From Swaminathania salitolerans (GTDB lineage Bacteria > Pseudomonadota > Alphaproteobacteria > Acetobacterales > Acetobacteraceae): a stretch of DNA of 64,000 nt. Below the pieces are notes generated by a model. That model was given only the letters and a program-made list of their open reading frames with translations. It was not told the origin of the DNA and searched no databases. Of the stretch, positions 1 to 8,527 are shown in pieces. The stretch's first letter is position 1. Every line of letters begins with the position of its first letter. Location of the stretch: NCBI RefSeq assembly GCF_007988945.1, contig NZ_BJVC01000002.1, forward strand, positions 496,001 to 560,000, written 5' to 3'. The position numbers were made by a program, and so were the translations under genes.

Positions 1-93
1 GCCCTGCCGGCCTCCGGAGCCGAAGACACGCCCGGAACCGCCTTCATGGGGCGATCGGATCTCACCCCGGATGATGGAGACCCGGTTCAATGA
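1..93 (+). CDS. C-terminal end of an unidentified upstream gene (partial)
   Basis: The first frame is open from the window edge and ends at a TGA at 91-93. It gives about 30 residues rich in Gly, Asp and Pro (ending DDGDPVQ). The stop overlaps the ATG of the next gene in an ATGA arrangement, the usual signature of translational coupling. In many alphaproteobacteria the gene before this type of phosphate acetyltransferase is a PHA synthase-like hydrolase, but the visible tail is too short to recognise, so identity is left open. Confidence 0.45.
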   Translation, partial: ALPASGAEDTPGTAFMGRSDLTPDDGDPVQ

Positions 94-1022
94 CTGCCGA
101 TCACGCACCGCTCACGACCCTCATCGACAAGGCCAGCCGCCTCGGTCCGGTCCCCTATGCGGCGATCTGGCCATGCAGCGCCCATGCTCTGGGCGGGGCC
201 ATCGAGGCAGCGAAACACGACATCCTGAAGCCGATCCTCGTCGGAGACCGTCAGACGCTCGAGAAGACCGCTGCGGAGTCAGGGCTTTCGCTCGACGGAT
301 GCCGGATCGTGGATGCCGCAGATCCTGCCTCCGCCGTTCGCAAGGGAATCGAGCTGATCCATGCAGGCGAAGCCCAGGGCCTGACCAAGGGCAGCCTGCA
401 TACGGATACCTTCATGCAGGGTGTGATCGCGCGCGACAGCGGATTGCGCACCTCGCGTCGTATGAGTCATGTCTTCGCGCTGGCCGTCCCGGGCTATCCC
501 GACCTCGTCCTCGCCAGCGATGCGGCCATCAATATCGGTCCCGACCTCATGACCAAGCGCGATATCGTCCAGAACGCGATCGATCTGCATCACGGTCTCG
601 GGCTCGGTACACCGCGCGTCGCCCTTCTCTCCGCCGTCGAGACGATCAACACCAGGATCCAGGGGACTCTCGACGCAGCCAGCCTCTGCAAGATGGCAGA
701 TCGTGGTGAAATCACGGGAGGCGTTCTCGATGGACCTCTCGCAATGGATGTGGCGATCAATGAAGGGGCTGCGAGGACGAAAGGCCTCGTCTCCGATGTT
801 GCCGGGCGCGCGCAAATCCTGATCGCTCCGGATCTGGAAGCGGGCAACATACTGGTCAAGACCCTGAGCTTCATGGCCGGCGCCGCCTCGGCGGGGATCG
901 TGCTTGGCGCGAAGGTGCCCGTGCTGCTCACAAGCCGCGCGGACGACGCCCAGGCGCGCCTCGCCTCGGCGGCGATCGGCGCGCTCTATGCGCGCCACCT
1001 CCAGTCGGGAAACCGAGCCTGA
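90..1022 (+). CDS. pta: Phosphate acetyltransferase (PTA/PTB family)
   Basis: This 310-residue protein is a compact PTA_PTB-fold acyltransferase that interconverts acetyl-CoA plus phosphate with acetyl phosphate plus CoA in the cytoplasm. Family features include the GSLHTDTFMQGV stretch near residue 100, the central SAVETIN region and the GADVL-like C-terminal segment (ASAGIVLGAKVPVLLTSR). The length fits the single-domain type often labelled bifunctional enoyl-CoA hydratase/phosphate acetyltransferase. The start ATG overlaps the stop of the preceding frame. Acetate kinase, the usual partner, does not follow; the next gene is on the other strand. A phosphotransbutyrylase-like substrate range cannot be excluded. 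Confidence 0.88.
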   Translation: MTADHAPLTTLIDKASRLGPVPYAAIWPCSAHALGGAIEAAKHDILKPILVGDRQTLEKTAAESGLSLDGCRIVDAADPASAVRKGIELIHAGEAQGLTKGSLHTDTFMQGVIARDSGLRTSRRMSHVFALAVPGYPDLVLASDAAINIGPDLMTKRDIVQNAIDLHHGLGLGTPRVALLSAVETINTRIQGTLDAASLCKMADRGEITGGVLDGPLAMDVAINEGAARTKGLVSDVAGRAQILIAPDLEAGNILVKTLSFMAGAASAGIVLGAKVPVLLTSRADDAQARLASAAIGALYARHLQSGNRA

Positions 1023-1048
1023 ACCGGGGCGCCTCGCCTCGCGGGCGA

Positions 1049-1102
1049 CCTTCCGGGCAACCTCCGGATGCCTCCGGGCGCCTTCGGGGCGCCTCCGGGG
1101 CG
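1049..1102. repeat. Degenerate 10-12 bp tandem repeats
   Basis: Five consecutive units of the type CCTCCGGGGCG (variants CCTTCCGGGCAA, CCTCCGGATG, CCTCCGGGCG, CCTTCGGGGCG, CCTCCGGGGCG) lie between the end of pta and the terminator of the minus-strand gene. There is no coding potential of note. The array may be a relic of replication slippage. Confidence 0.5.
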
Positions 1103-1111
1103 AATGCATGC

Positions 1112-1130
1112 AAAAAAAGGCGCCCGCCTT
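1112..1130 (-). terminator. Intrinsic terminator of the small minus-strand gene
   Basis: Read on the minus strand, a short hairpin AAGGC-GGGC-GCCTT runs directly into a run of seven T. It lies about 75 bp beyond the stop of the minus-strand gene ending at 1205, as expected for rho-independent termination. The stem is short, so efficiency is uncertain. Confidence 0.5.
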
Positions 1131-1204
1131 CCGGTTGCGGGACTCTGCGCCCGAGCGCTCTGCTGCCCTCTTCCCCGAGGGAGGCGTGACGCCTCCTGCA
1201 GCGC

Positions 1205-1498
1205 TTACAGCCGCCCGGCCAGCCAGTCCTCCTGCGCGAGGGAGAAACCATGCCAGGCGGCGGCCCCCATCTCCATACTGTTATGCGGGACGTATTTCGT
1301 GACCATCAACCGGGTTTCTTCGGGGGCCAGCTTGGCCAGAACGTCCCGGAGATCGGAGATGATCAAATTCGATCCGATGATCCAGACATTGTCGATCTCG
1401 TGGAAGACATCGCCGAAGCCGGAGAGCTTCTCCTCCAGCGCCTCGTAGGAACGTCCTTCCTCCTTCTGATAGGCCACGATGTAAATTGTCATCTTCAT
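1205..1498 (-). CDS. Small protein, Cas2/SinR-like ferredoxin-fold candidate
   Basis: This gene encodes about 97 residues (or 95 if the second ATG at 1492 is used; a TTG at 1510 is also possible). The pattern is an N-terminal beta strand (TIYIVAY), a short helix, then a strand with a conserved-looking Trp (DNVWIIGSN), a helix containing LRDVLAKL, and a strand TRLMVTKY. That layout resembles the small stand-alone SinR/Cas2-like proteins. No CRISPR array or other cas gene is present, so an adaptation role is not implied. It is transcribed alone, with a TATAAT-rich upstream region and its own terminator. Function is unknown. Confidence 0.7.
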   Translation of the reverse strand: MKMTIYIVAYQKEEGRSYEALEEKLSGFGDVFHEIDNVWIIGSNLIISDLRDVLAKLAPEETRLMVTKYVPHNSMEMGAAAWHGFSLAQEDWLAGRL

Positions 1499-1530
1499 GC
1501 ACTCACTCAAAGAATTTATATAACCAACTG

Positions 1531-1546
1531 ATTATAAACGATTATA
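1531..1546 (-). promoter_or_regulatory. Candidate promoter, two TATAAT boxes
   Basis: On the minus strand two perfect TATAAT hexamers occur at 1546-1541 and 1536-1531, 33-48 bp upstream of the first ATG of the small gene. The AT-rich patch stands out in a GC-rich region. No convincing -35 is visible, so the exact start point is open. Confidence 0.35.
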
Positions 1547-1708
1547 CGACCGAGCCCCGCCGTATCTGACCCTTTTGTTACCGGAACCTGAAATAATTGC
1601 CATATACCGGCCTTTTTTCGCGTATCTCTCTCGCGCGAGGAGACCAATGCATGACCATATTCGAGACTCACTGGCGAAGTTTCCGTCGCTGGACGCACCG
1701 TCAGGCCC

Positions 1709-2917
1709 TCACGGCGTTACGCCTCCTGCAGGCATAGTCGTGCCGGGTCCCATATAGGATCCCGGCGGGGGACGATCTATCGGCGGCGAGACGATCTCGT
1801 TGCCGGGCCAGGCATCCTCTCCGGGCCTTGGCGGGACCATGGCGAAGCGGCTCCGCGGGAGCGCCTCGGGGCACTCCTCGCGTATCCGCAGAATGATCCG
1901 CTCGCGGATGTCGCAGCGCAGATCCCAGCTCTGAAGCGCGTTACGGGCGCTTGCGATGATCCTGATCTTCAGCGTGTGCGCATCGCAATCGGCGATCTGG
2001 CAGTCGAAGACCTTCCCGTCCCATAGAGGACATGTCTTGATGATGTCGTTCAGGAAGCCGCGTATCCGGTCGATCGGCGCCTCGTAATCGACGTAGAGGA
2101 AAACGACACCGATGATCGCCGCTGAGTTATGGGTCCAGTTTTCGAAGCGATTTTCCAGAAAATAGGAAATCGGCACGATATGGCGTCTCCAGTCCCAGAC
2201 GCGCAGAACCACATAGGTCGAGGTGATCTCCTCGACCCAGGCCCAGTCTCCGTTGATGATGATCAGATCCTCCATGCGGATCGGCTGGGTGATGGCGATC
2301 TGAACGCCGGCAAGAAGATTGGTGAGCAGCCCACGCGCGGAGAGACCGACGATGAGCGAGGCGGCACCGGCCGATGCGAAGAGAGAGACGCCGTACTGAC
2401 GCACGGAATCGAACGTCATCAGGGCGCTTGCGACGGTCACGATACCGACGAGGATCTCCGTAAGACGCCTGAGGACCCTGATCTGGGTCTGATGGGTCCG
2501 GATCATGATATCGTCGCTGTGATCGCGCGATGTGATCCGTTGCAGATAGGCTTCGGTCATGATCCGGAACGCGACGATGGCAGCATAACCGATCATCAGG
2601 ATCCCGATGAACAGAAGCAGTTTCTGGAGGATCTGGGTGGTTTCCCAGGTAAAACCGGAAGCCGCCGGAAGAGCGGTGAGAAGCACGGCCAGGACGACCA
2701 TGACCCTGACCGGCCGACGCATGGCGAGAATGATCTTGCGCAACACGGCATCCTTGCGGTTTCCGAAGATCCGCAGGATGACGGTCGAGACGAGCTTGCT
2801 GGCATAGAAGGCCATGAGCGCCAGAAGCACGAGCATGAGCACCGAGACGAGCTGGGCCGGGAGCCAGTCGAAATAGGCGCGCAATGCGAAAAGGGAACTG
2901 AGAAACTGCTGCTTCAA
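1709..2917 (-). CDS. MscS-family mechanosensitive channel
   Basis: A small-conductance mechanosensitive channel of about 400 residues. Several N-terminal membrane segments (for example VSVLMLVLLALMAFYAS, and hydrophobic stretches around residues 85-110 and 115-140) precede the MscS pore region with its Gly/Ala-rich helix (ASLIVGLSARGLLTNLLAG). A beta domain follows (PIRMEDLIIINGDWAWVEEI) and then a soluble C-terminal part. It would open under membrane tension to release solutes during hypo-osmotic shock. The frame stays open to 3094, but the extra 59 residues are Arg/Ser-rich, look non-homologous and would run to within 10 bp of the tRNA. A TTG at 2917 is therefore preferred here; a GTG between is possible. 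Confidence 0.85.
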   Translation of the reverse strand: MKQQFLSSLFALRAYFDWLPAQLVSVLMLVLLALMAFYASKLVSTVILRIFGNRKDAVLRKIILAMRRPVRVMVVLAVLLTALPAASGFTWETTQILQKLLLFIGILMIGYAAIVAFRIMTEAYLQRITSRDHSDDIMIRTHQTQIRVLRRLTEILVGIVTVASALMTFDSVRQYGVSLFASAGAASLIVGLSARGLLTNLLAGVQIAITQPIRMEDLIIINGDWAWVEEITSTYVVLRVWDWRRHIVPISYFLENRFENWTHNSAAIIGVVFLYVDYEAPIDRIRGFLNDIIKTCPLWDGKVFDCQIADCDAHTLKIRIIASARNALQSWDLRCDIRERIILRIREECPEALPRSRFAMVPPRPGEDAWPGNEIVSPPIDRPPPGSYMGPGTTMPAGGVTP

Positions 2918-3104
2918 ATCCGGAATCCAGGGTTTTGGATGGGTGGCGCGTTCCGGCCGGCGAGAGCGGGCCGATCTGGGAATGCCGATAGCGCACCATG
3001 ACACAGACTGCGACAGCCGCAAAAATGAACGCGCGAAAAAACCTCTCGACCGAGTGTTGACACCTGCCCCGAACCCTTCTAATTCCACGCCCACCGGTCG
3101 CGAT

Positions 3105-3179
3105 GGCGGCGTAGCTCAGCGGTAGAGCAGGGGAATCATAATCCCTTGGTCGGCGGTTCAAATCCGTCCGCCGCTACCA
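3105..3179 (+). tRNA. tRNA-Met (CAT)
   Basis: A 75-nt cloverleaf with encoded CCA. The 7-bp acceptor stem is GGCGGCG/CGCCGCT, the D-arm is AGCTCAGCGGTAGAGC, the anticodon stem is GGGGA/TCCCT with loop ATCATAA (anticodon CAT), and the T-loop is TTCAAAT. The acceptor begins with a G-T pair rather than the unpaired C-A of initiator tRNA, so this is read as elongator Met. A lysidine-modified Ile2 (CAT) identity is less likely given the overall match to alphaproteobacterial elongator Met. Confidence 0.95.
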
Positions 3180-3234
3180 TCCGACCGGCTTTCCCGAATG
3201 GACATCGTTGTCGGCGGAGGATAGTAATTCCTCC

Positions 3235-4098
3235 ATGAAGGCTCCTCTTGCCGCGGTCACGATGGTGTATAACGAGCCGGAATTCCTGCCGGTCTGGCTC
3301 GGATATTACGCGCAGATGGTCGGTCGGGATCATTGTTTCGTCATCGATCACGGCACGGATGACGGATCGACCGATACCCTTGCCTGCAACCGCCTGAGAA
3401 TACCGCGCTCCCCCCAGGATGACGCACGGCGCGCGCGCGCGATAGGGCGCATCTGTGCCGGGCTCCTCGAGTGGTACGAGCATGTCCTTTATTGCGATGT
3501 CGACGAGATCGTGGTCGCGGATCCTGTCGTGTTTCCCTCCGTCACGTCACTCGCCAGAGCCCGCAGGGCCAGAGCCGTCACCGCAACGGGATTCGATATC
3601 ATCCACCGGCCCGATTGCGAGCCACCTCTGGATTTCACGGCGCCGATCGCCCGTCAGCGCGTGGCATTGCGTTTCTCGGCTGCGATGTGCAAGCCCTGCC
3701 TCATCGGCGCGCCGGTTCGCTGGTCCCCCGGCTTCCATAGTGTCGAGGCCCTGCCCCCCAGGCCCGACCCTGCGCTCATGCTGTTTCATCTGAGATATGT
3801 CGATCGGGATAAGGGACTGGTGCGTCTTGCACGCACCCGAAATCAACCATGGGTCAGCCCGGATGCCGGATCGCATCAGCGTATGGAGAATTCCGCCTGG
3901 TCGGCCATGCTTCAGAGCATGGCGGGACTGGCATTCGAACCTGCAAGCCTGCTCGAAGACGATCCGGCAGTCTCGCTCTGGCGCCAGCGTATCGAAGATG
4001 AGGGGCGCTCCCGCGCCGAGGACCCCTACCCTCTCGATCTCGGCCTCTCGGGTGACCGGCTATGGCGCCTGCCCGAGCGTTTTCGTCCGGTTTTCTGA
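3235..4098 (+). CDS. Glycosyltransferase family 2-like protein
   Basis: About 287 residues starting KAPLAAVTMVYNEPEF, the typical N-terminal nucleotide-sugar strand and turn of family 2/92-type glycosyltransferases. A DVDEIVV motif near residue 90 supplies the metal-binding DxD. The segment FHLRYVDRDKGLVRLARTR resembles the C-terminal part of proteins in this group, which add sugars to cell-surface glycans. It stands alone directly after tRNA-Met. An in-frame TTG at 3208 could add nine residues, but the family fold begins right after the ATG at 3235. The acceptor cannot be told. Confidence 0.8.
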   Translation: MKAPLAAVTMVYNEPEFLPVWLGYYAQMVGRDHCFVIDHGTDDGSTDTLACNRLRIPRSPQDDARRARAIGRICAGLLEWYEHVLYCDVDEIVVADPVVFPSVTSLARARRARAVTATGFDIIHRPDCEPPLDFTAPIARQRVALRFSAAMCKPCLIGAPVRWSPGFHSVEALPPRPDPALMLFHLRYVDRDKGLVRLARTRNQPWVSPDAGSHQRMENSAWSAMLQSMAGLAFEPASLLEDDPAVSLWRQRIEDEGRSRAEDPYPLDLGLSGDRLWRLPERFRPVF

Positions 4099-4118
4099 AC
4101 GGCTGGCGCGTCGCAGTC

Positions 4119-4532
4119 CTACTCGGCCGTTTCGGACGCGTTTTCCTCGCTCTCCTGATCCGGAGAAGCGGGCTCATCTCCCTGACGACGCTCTTCCTGA
4201 TCCTGATGCTGCGACCGAACGCGCTGCTGGTGCCGCTCCTGACGTTCCATCTGGCTTTGCTGCGCCGCCTGGGTCATCGCATTCAGGATCCGGAAATAAT
4301 GCTCGGCGTGCTGGAAATAGGCCTCGGCCAGGATACGGTCTCCGGTTCCCGTCGCATCGCGTCCGAGCTGGAGATATTTCTCGAAAAGCTGTTGTGCGGT
4401 CCCGCGAACCCGCATGTCGGGGCCATTGCTGTCGAAGACATGGTTACGATTCAGAGGCGTCTGCCCGTTGGAATGACGCGAGCCGCCACCGCTCGGTCGA
4501 TGATGACGGCTTCTCATACGTTTCATGTTCAT
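4119..4532 (-). CDS. DUF4167 domain protein
   Basis: A basic N-terminus (MNMKRMRSRHHR, then a Gly/Ser-rich patch) is followed by the DUF4167 signature VFDSNGPDMRVRGTAQQL and a helix with AEAYFQHAEHYFRIL. The rest is a Gln/Glu/Arg-rich, probably disordered tail. In alphaproteobacteria this family commonly lies next to prfA/prmC, as here, and is thought to bind nucleic acid, though its role is not established. The frame is open upstream to 4763, but that extension lacks family similarity, so the ATG at 4532 is chosen. The 259 bp to prmC hold no other recognised gene. Confidence 0.85.
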   Translation of the reverse strand: MNMKRMRSRHHRPSGGGSRHSNGQTPLNRNHVFDSNGPDMRVRGTAQQLFEKYLQLGRDATGTGDRILAEAYFQHAEHYFRILNAMTQAAQQSQMERQERHQQRVRSQHQDQEERRQGDEPASPDQESEENASETAE

Positions 4533-4791
4533 GGATCCGCGTAGCACTTTCGTATTCGCAATTCCGCCCCGCACTGCCTCGGGATGATGGGAATTGCAGG
4601 GCATGAGTAACCCTGAGTTTCTTTCTGGCAGGCCGGAATCCGGGGCCGGTCTGTCTGTCCGCACGACATGATCGCTTCGACCATGTCGACAAGGCGGTTG
4701 AACAGCCCGTCGGTTGATGCACGCATCAGTGACCGCGATGACCCGGTTGCCCGAGAGTAGCAACTCCGATACCGTCTGCCAACGCTTTTCC

Positions 4792-5649
4792 TCAGATCTT
4801 TCGCTCGAAGGCCAGCGCTCTCACGATCCCGCCCAGATCGCGGCGCATCGCGACGCAGACGAACCCCGCGCCCGCCGCCAGCAGGACGAGATCGTCCTCC
4901 TGCCCTATTCCGATCTCGAAGACGAGCAGCCCTCCGGCGGCAAGGAAACGCCCCGCCCCGGACAGGATCTCCCGATACGCATCCAGCCCGTCCTCACCAG
5001 CGACAAGGGCACGATGGGGCTCGTGATCCCTCACCTCCGGCATGAGGTCGTCCATATCGGCGATCCGGATGTAAGGCGGGTTGCTCAGCACGATGTCGAA
5101 CCTGCCCTCGAGCGGGGCAAACCAGTTGCCCGCAACGAAGCTGGCGCGGTCATCCAGTTCGTTGAGCCGCGCGTTTTCCCGTGCGAGGGCTGCGGCCTCC
5201 GGCGAGAGATCGAGTCCCACTCCGGTCGCGTTCCGGTACTCGCTCAGGGCCGCGAGAAGCAGACATCCCGTGCCGGTGCCCAGATCCAGAAAAGCGAACG
5301 GCGCCGAGCGTACCGGGCGCAGCGCCAGAAGGGTATCGATCACCGTCTCGCTGTCACCGCGCGGGATCAGGGTTGCTGCAGAGACGCGAAGCGTCAGGGT
5401 CCAGAATTCCGCCTCCCCCTCTATGAGCGCGAGCGGCACGCGCGCGCATCGACGGGCCAGACCGTCCTGCATCCGCGACAGTTCCGGCCCTGTCAGCTCG
5501 TCGCGGGTCAGCAGAGACGCCGCATCGCATCCCGTCGCCCAGCGAAGAAGGCGCCGCGCCTCCATGCGTGGCCCCTCGAGCCCCGCCTCTGCGAGACGAC
5601 GGGTCGCTTCCTGCAGAACTTCCCGCACGCCATACGGATTCCCGCTCAC
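4792..5649 (-). CDS. prmC: Peptide chain release factor N5-glutamine methyltransferase
   Basis: PrmC/HemK methylates the glutamine of the GGQ motif of release factors RF1 and RF2 using S-adenosylmethionine. The 285-residue protein has the helical N-terminal domain, the SAM-binding motif LDLGTGTG (121-128) and the diagnostic NPPY (190-193) that contacts the target glutamine. The start is GTG at 5649, supported by a strong ribosome-binding site AAGGAGG at 5661-5655. Its substrate gene prfA lies just upstream, although an opposite-strand gene separates them. Confidence 0.95.
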   Translation of the reverse strand: MSGNPYGVREVLQEATRRLAEAGLEGPRMEARRLLRWATGCDAASLLTRDELTGPELSRMQDGLARRCARVPLALIEGEAEFWTLTLRVSAATLIPRGDSETVIDTLLALRPVRSAPFAFLDLGTGTGCLLLAALSEYRNATGVGLDLSPEAAALARENARLNELDDRASFVAGNWFAPLEGRFDIVLSNPPYIRIADMDDLMPEVRDHEPHRALVAGEDGLDAYREILSGAGRFLAAGGLLVFEIGIGQEDDLVLLAAGAGFVCVAMRRDLGGIVRALAFERKI

Positions 5650-5681
5650 CTTTTCCTCCTTCGAGGGGCTAGTATGAAGAT

Positions 5682-6122
5682 ATGAGACAACCGATTCTTC
5701 TCCTCCTCGCCCTGATCGCCAGCATACCGCGTATCGCCAGTGCGGGCAGTTTCACCGTAACGGATGACCGGGCGCCCAACGAGGTATCGGAGGTCTCCCG
5801 CCTGTATCTCGACGGCAATCTCGCCGCGATATTCAGACTGGACGACAAGACCCCGAGCCTCACCCGAACGATCACGACACCTTCCGGTCGGGTCAATCAC
5901 AGCTACGCGCTGTGCGGCCAGATCACGATCGTCAATGCGGAAGGTCGCTCGGAAACCCATCGCGTCAGCAGCGAGGGGACGCTCTTCAATCCCGACGGCC
6001 ATCATCTCGTCGCCCTCGGAGATGACAACTTCACGCAGTTTTTCCTGCGCGATCCGCTCGATCCATCGGTTGCAAAGCGTCTCCCCGGACATTCAGGCAT
6101 CTGCGCTTCGCCCATAAGCTGA
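5682..6122 (+). CDS. Secreted protein of unknown function
   Basis: A 146-residue protein with a clear Sec signal peptide (MRQPILLLLALIASIPRIASA, cleavage probably after ASA near residue 21). The mature part is about 125 residues, predicted mostly beta (SRLYLDGNLAAIFRLDD, RTITTPSGRVNHSYALCGQ) with two cysteines. No family is recognised. It is encoded on the opposite strand between prfA and prmC and shares a 32-bp intergenic region with prmC, so the two probably have divergent promoters. A periplasmic location is inferred. Confidence 0.75.
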   Translation: MRQPILLLLALIASIPRIASAGSFTVTDDRAPNEVSEVSRLYLDGNLAAIFRLDDKTPSLTRTITTPSGRVNHSYALCGQITIVNAEGRSETHRVSSEGTLFNPDGHHLVALGDDNFTQFFLRDPLDPSVAKRLPGHSGICASPIS

Positions 6123-6151
6123 GCCGGGCTGTCTCCGGGGCGAAGCCTGCG

Positions 6152-6178
6152 AAAAAAGACCCGGAACGAACGCCCGGG
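6152..6178 (-). terminator. Intrinsic terminator downstream of prfA
   Basis: On the minus strand a CCCGG/CCGGG stem with a 9-nt loop is followed by TC and six T. It lies about 35 bp beyond the prfA stop. It would separate prfA from the convergent secreted-protein gene and from prmC transcription. Confidence 0.5.
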
Positions 6179-6211
6179 CGTGGCGGCCGCGCCTGTCGGG
6201 CCGGGGTTTTC

Positions 6212-7276
6212 TCAGCAGAGCCCTTCCGCAGCGAGAAGCGCAGTCTGCTCCTCCTGGGTCAGCGCATCGACGATCTCGTCGAATTCGCCGAGCATGACGC
6301 GATCGATCTTGTGCAAAGTGAGATTGATCCGGTGATCGGTCACCCGACCCTGCGGGAAATTATAGGTCCTGATCCGCTCGGAGCGGTCTCCGGTTCCCAC
6401 CTGCGATTTGCGGTCTGCGGCACGATGGGCATGCGCCTGGGCACGCTCGCGCTCATAGAGCCGGGCACGCAGGATCTTCATCGCCTTGGCCTTGTTCTTG
6501 TGCTGGCTTTTCTCTTCCTGCATCGCCACAACGATTCCGCTGGGCATGTGCGTGATACGCACGGCGCTTTCGGTCTTGTTGACGTGCTGCCCGCCCGCCC
6601 CCGAGGCACGATAGACATCGATACGCAGATCGCCCTCATCGATGGCCACGTCCACTTCCTCGGCCTCCGGCAGGACGGCGACCGTCACAGTTGACGTATG
6701 AATGCGCCCCTGGCTTTCGGTCGCAGGCACACGCTGGACGCGATGCACGCCCGATTCGTATTTGAGCCGGGCGAAGACGGAACGCCCCGTAATGGTCGCA
6801 ACCCCTTCTCGCAGGCCGGCGAGATCGCTCTCGTCATATTCCATGACCTCGAATCGCCAGCCATGGAGATCGGCGAAGCGTCGATAGGCGCCGAACAGCT
6901 CGGCGGCGAACAGCGCAGCCTCGTCTCCTCCGGCTGCGGGACGGATTTCGAGAATGGCACTGCGCTCGTCGGCCTCGTCGCGCGGCAGCAATGCCAGTCT
7001 GACCTGCTGCTGGAGGGTTCCGAGCGTTTCCTCGACCGCGCGCAACTCACCTTCGGCAAGCTCCTGCATCTCGGGATCCTGCAGAAGCGCGCGGATGTCC
7101 TCGCGTTCGCGCTCGGCAGCCCGGAAAGCCTGGATGGACGAAACGATCGGCTCGAGCTCCGCAAACTCCCGCGAAGCCCTGACGAATCCGTCTCCCACGA
7201 GCTCGCCACTCGACATGAGCGCCTGCAACTCCTCGGAGCGCGCGACGATGCGCTCCAGCCTGTCATCGAGAGCCAC
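6212..7276 (-). CDS. prfA: Peptide chain release factor 1
   Basis: RF1 recognises UAA/UAG stop codons and triggers release of the nascent chain. The protein has 354 residues, the usual RF1 length. Visible motifs are the PAT tripeptide anticodon in [10 protein letters not shown] and the catalytic GGQ in [11 protein letters not shown], the target of PrmC. The frame is open far upstream, but homology starts at the GTG at 7276 ([10 protein letters not shown]), two bases after the hisS TGA, so hisS and prfA are translated in close succession. Confidence 0.96.
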   Translation of the reverse strand: MALDDRLERIVARSEELQALMSSGELVGDGFVRASREFAELEPIVSSIQAFRAAEREREDIRALLQDPEMQELAEGELRAVEETLGTLQQQVRLALLPRDEADERSAILEIRPAAGGDEAALFAAELFGAYRRFADLHGWRFEVMEYDESDLAGLREGVATITGRSVFARLKYESGVHRVQRVPATESQGRIHTSTVTVAVLPEAEEVDVAIDEGDLRIDVYRASGAGGQHVNKTESAVRITHMPSGIVVAMQEEKSQHKNKAKAMKILRARLYERERAQAHAHRAADRKSQVGTGDRSERIRTYNFPQGRVTDHRINLTLHKIDRVMLGEFDEIVDALTQEEQTALLAAEGLC

Positions 7277-7278
7277 GA

Positions 7279-8523
7279 TCAGAGCGCTTTCAGCAGATGA
7301 CCCGCGACAGCGTCTATCGGCATTTCGCTCTGGGTACGGGTCGTCAGATCGCGTACGGTCACCATGTTGCGCGAAAGCTCGTCCTCGCCGATCAGCACCA
7401 TATGGGACGCACCGGATTTCACCACCCGTTCCATACGTTTCTTGAGGCTGCTGCGGGTCTCGAGGGATGCGGCCAGCCCGGCATGACGAAGGGCCTGGAC
7501 AGTGGCGATCGCGGCGGGAAGGCCCGGCTCGCCCGTCGGCAGCACTGCGACCGGCGCCACCTTCTCCGGAGCGTTTTCGAGCAGCAGGGCCAGACGCTCG
7601 ATTCCGCCCGCCCATCCGATGGCGGGTGTCGATGGCCCACCCATCTGCGCGACCAGCCCCTCATAACGTCCACCCGCCAGAACGGTGCTCTGGGCACCGA
7701 GACGATCCGTGACGAACTCGAAAGCCGTATGGCTGTAATAATCCAGCCCGCGGACGATATGGGGATTTTCGACGAAAGCGACGTCGAAACGCTCGAGATG
7801 ACGACGCAGCGAGTCCCAGAATTCCGCCGAAGCGGCATTCAGATAGGACGAGAATTGCGGCGCATCGGCAAGAAGGGCACGATCCTGCGGTGCCTTGCTG
7901 TCGAGAATGCGAAGCGGATTGGCATCGAGACGCAGGCGGCTTTCTTCCGACAAAGCCGCTTCATGCGCTCGGAAATAGGCGATCAGCGCCTCGCGCCAGG
8001 CCTGACGGCTCTCGACATCGCCAAGCGTGTTCAGCTCCAGGGTCACGCATCCGCCAAGGCCAAGGGCCACGAGAATATCGCGGGCCATCGCGATGGTTTC
8101 GGCATCCATGAGCGGATCGGTCGCACCGAGCAGCTCGGCTCCGATCTGGTGGAACTGCCGGAAACGCCCCTTCTGCGGCCGCTCGTAGCGGAACATCGGC
8201 CCCTGATAGAAAACGCGCTGCGGCAGGGCCTGGGTCAGACCGTTGGTCACGAAGGCACGGCAGATCGCCGCCGTGCCTTCTGGCCGCAGGGTCAGACTGT
8301 CTCCGCCCCGGTCCTCGAAGGTGTACATCTCCTTGGTCACGACATCGGAGGTATCGCCCAGCGTGCGCGAGAACACCCGCGTATCCTCGAAGATCGGTGT
8401 CGCCCATTCCTCGTAGCCGTAGCGCCGTGCGATCTCGCGCGCCGTATCGACAACATGGGCGTGGCGGCGTGCCGTCTCGCCGATCAGATCATGCGTTCCC
8501 CGGACCGGTTGCAGCTGGCTCAT
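7279..8523 (-). CDS. hisS: Histidyl-tRNA synthetase
   Basis: This class II aminoacyl-tRNA synthetase charges tRNA-His. The 414-residue protein opens with [10 protein letters not shown], has motif 2 around [20 protein letters not shown], the histidine-specific loops [12 protein letters not shown] and LAGGRYEGL, motif 3 ([13 protein letters not shown]) and a C-terminal anticodon-binding domain. It lies 4 bp after ispG and 2 bp before prfA, forming an ispG-hisS-prfA unit. Confidence 0.96.
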   Translation of the reverse strand: MSQLQPVRGTHDLIGETARRHAHVVDTAREIARRYGYEEWATPIFEDTRVFSRTLGDTSDVVTKEMYTFEDRGGDSLTLRPEGTAAICRAFVTNGLTQALPQRVFYQGPMFRYERPQKGRFRQFHQIGAELLGATDPLMDAETIAMARDILVALGLGGCVTLELNTLGDVESRQAWREALIAYFRAHEAALSEESRLRLDANPLRILDSKAPQDRALLADAPQFSSYLNAASAEFWDSLRRHLERFDVAFVENPHIVRGLDYYSHTAFEFVTDRLGAQSTVLAGGRYEGLVAQMGGPSTPAIGWAGGIERLALLLENAPEKVAPVAVLPTGEPGLPAAIATVQALRHAGLAASLETRSSLKKRMERVVKSGASHMVLIGEDELSRNMVTVRDLTTRTQSEMPIDAVAGHLLKAL

Positions 8524-8527
8524 CCGT

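Noticed and set aside
1205-1498. Cas2 of a CRISPR system
   Set aside because: The fold resemblance is only a pattern impression, and no repeats, spacers or other cas genes were seen anywhere in the window.
3105-3179. Initiator tRNA-fMet
   Set aside because: The first acceptor position is paired and the three G-C pairs typical of the initiator anticodon stem are not in the diagnostic position, so elongator Met is preferred.
4062-4544. Hydrophobic 160-codon frame opposite the DUF4167 gene
   Set aside because: Looks membrane-like only because it is antisense to a Gln/Glu/Arg-rich gene; no start signal.
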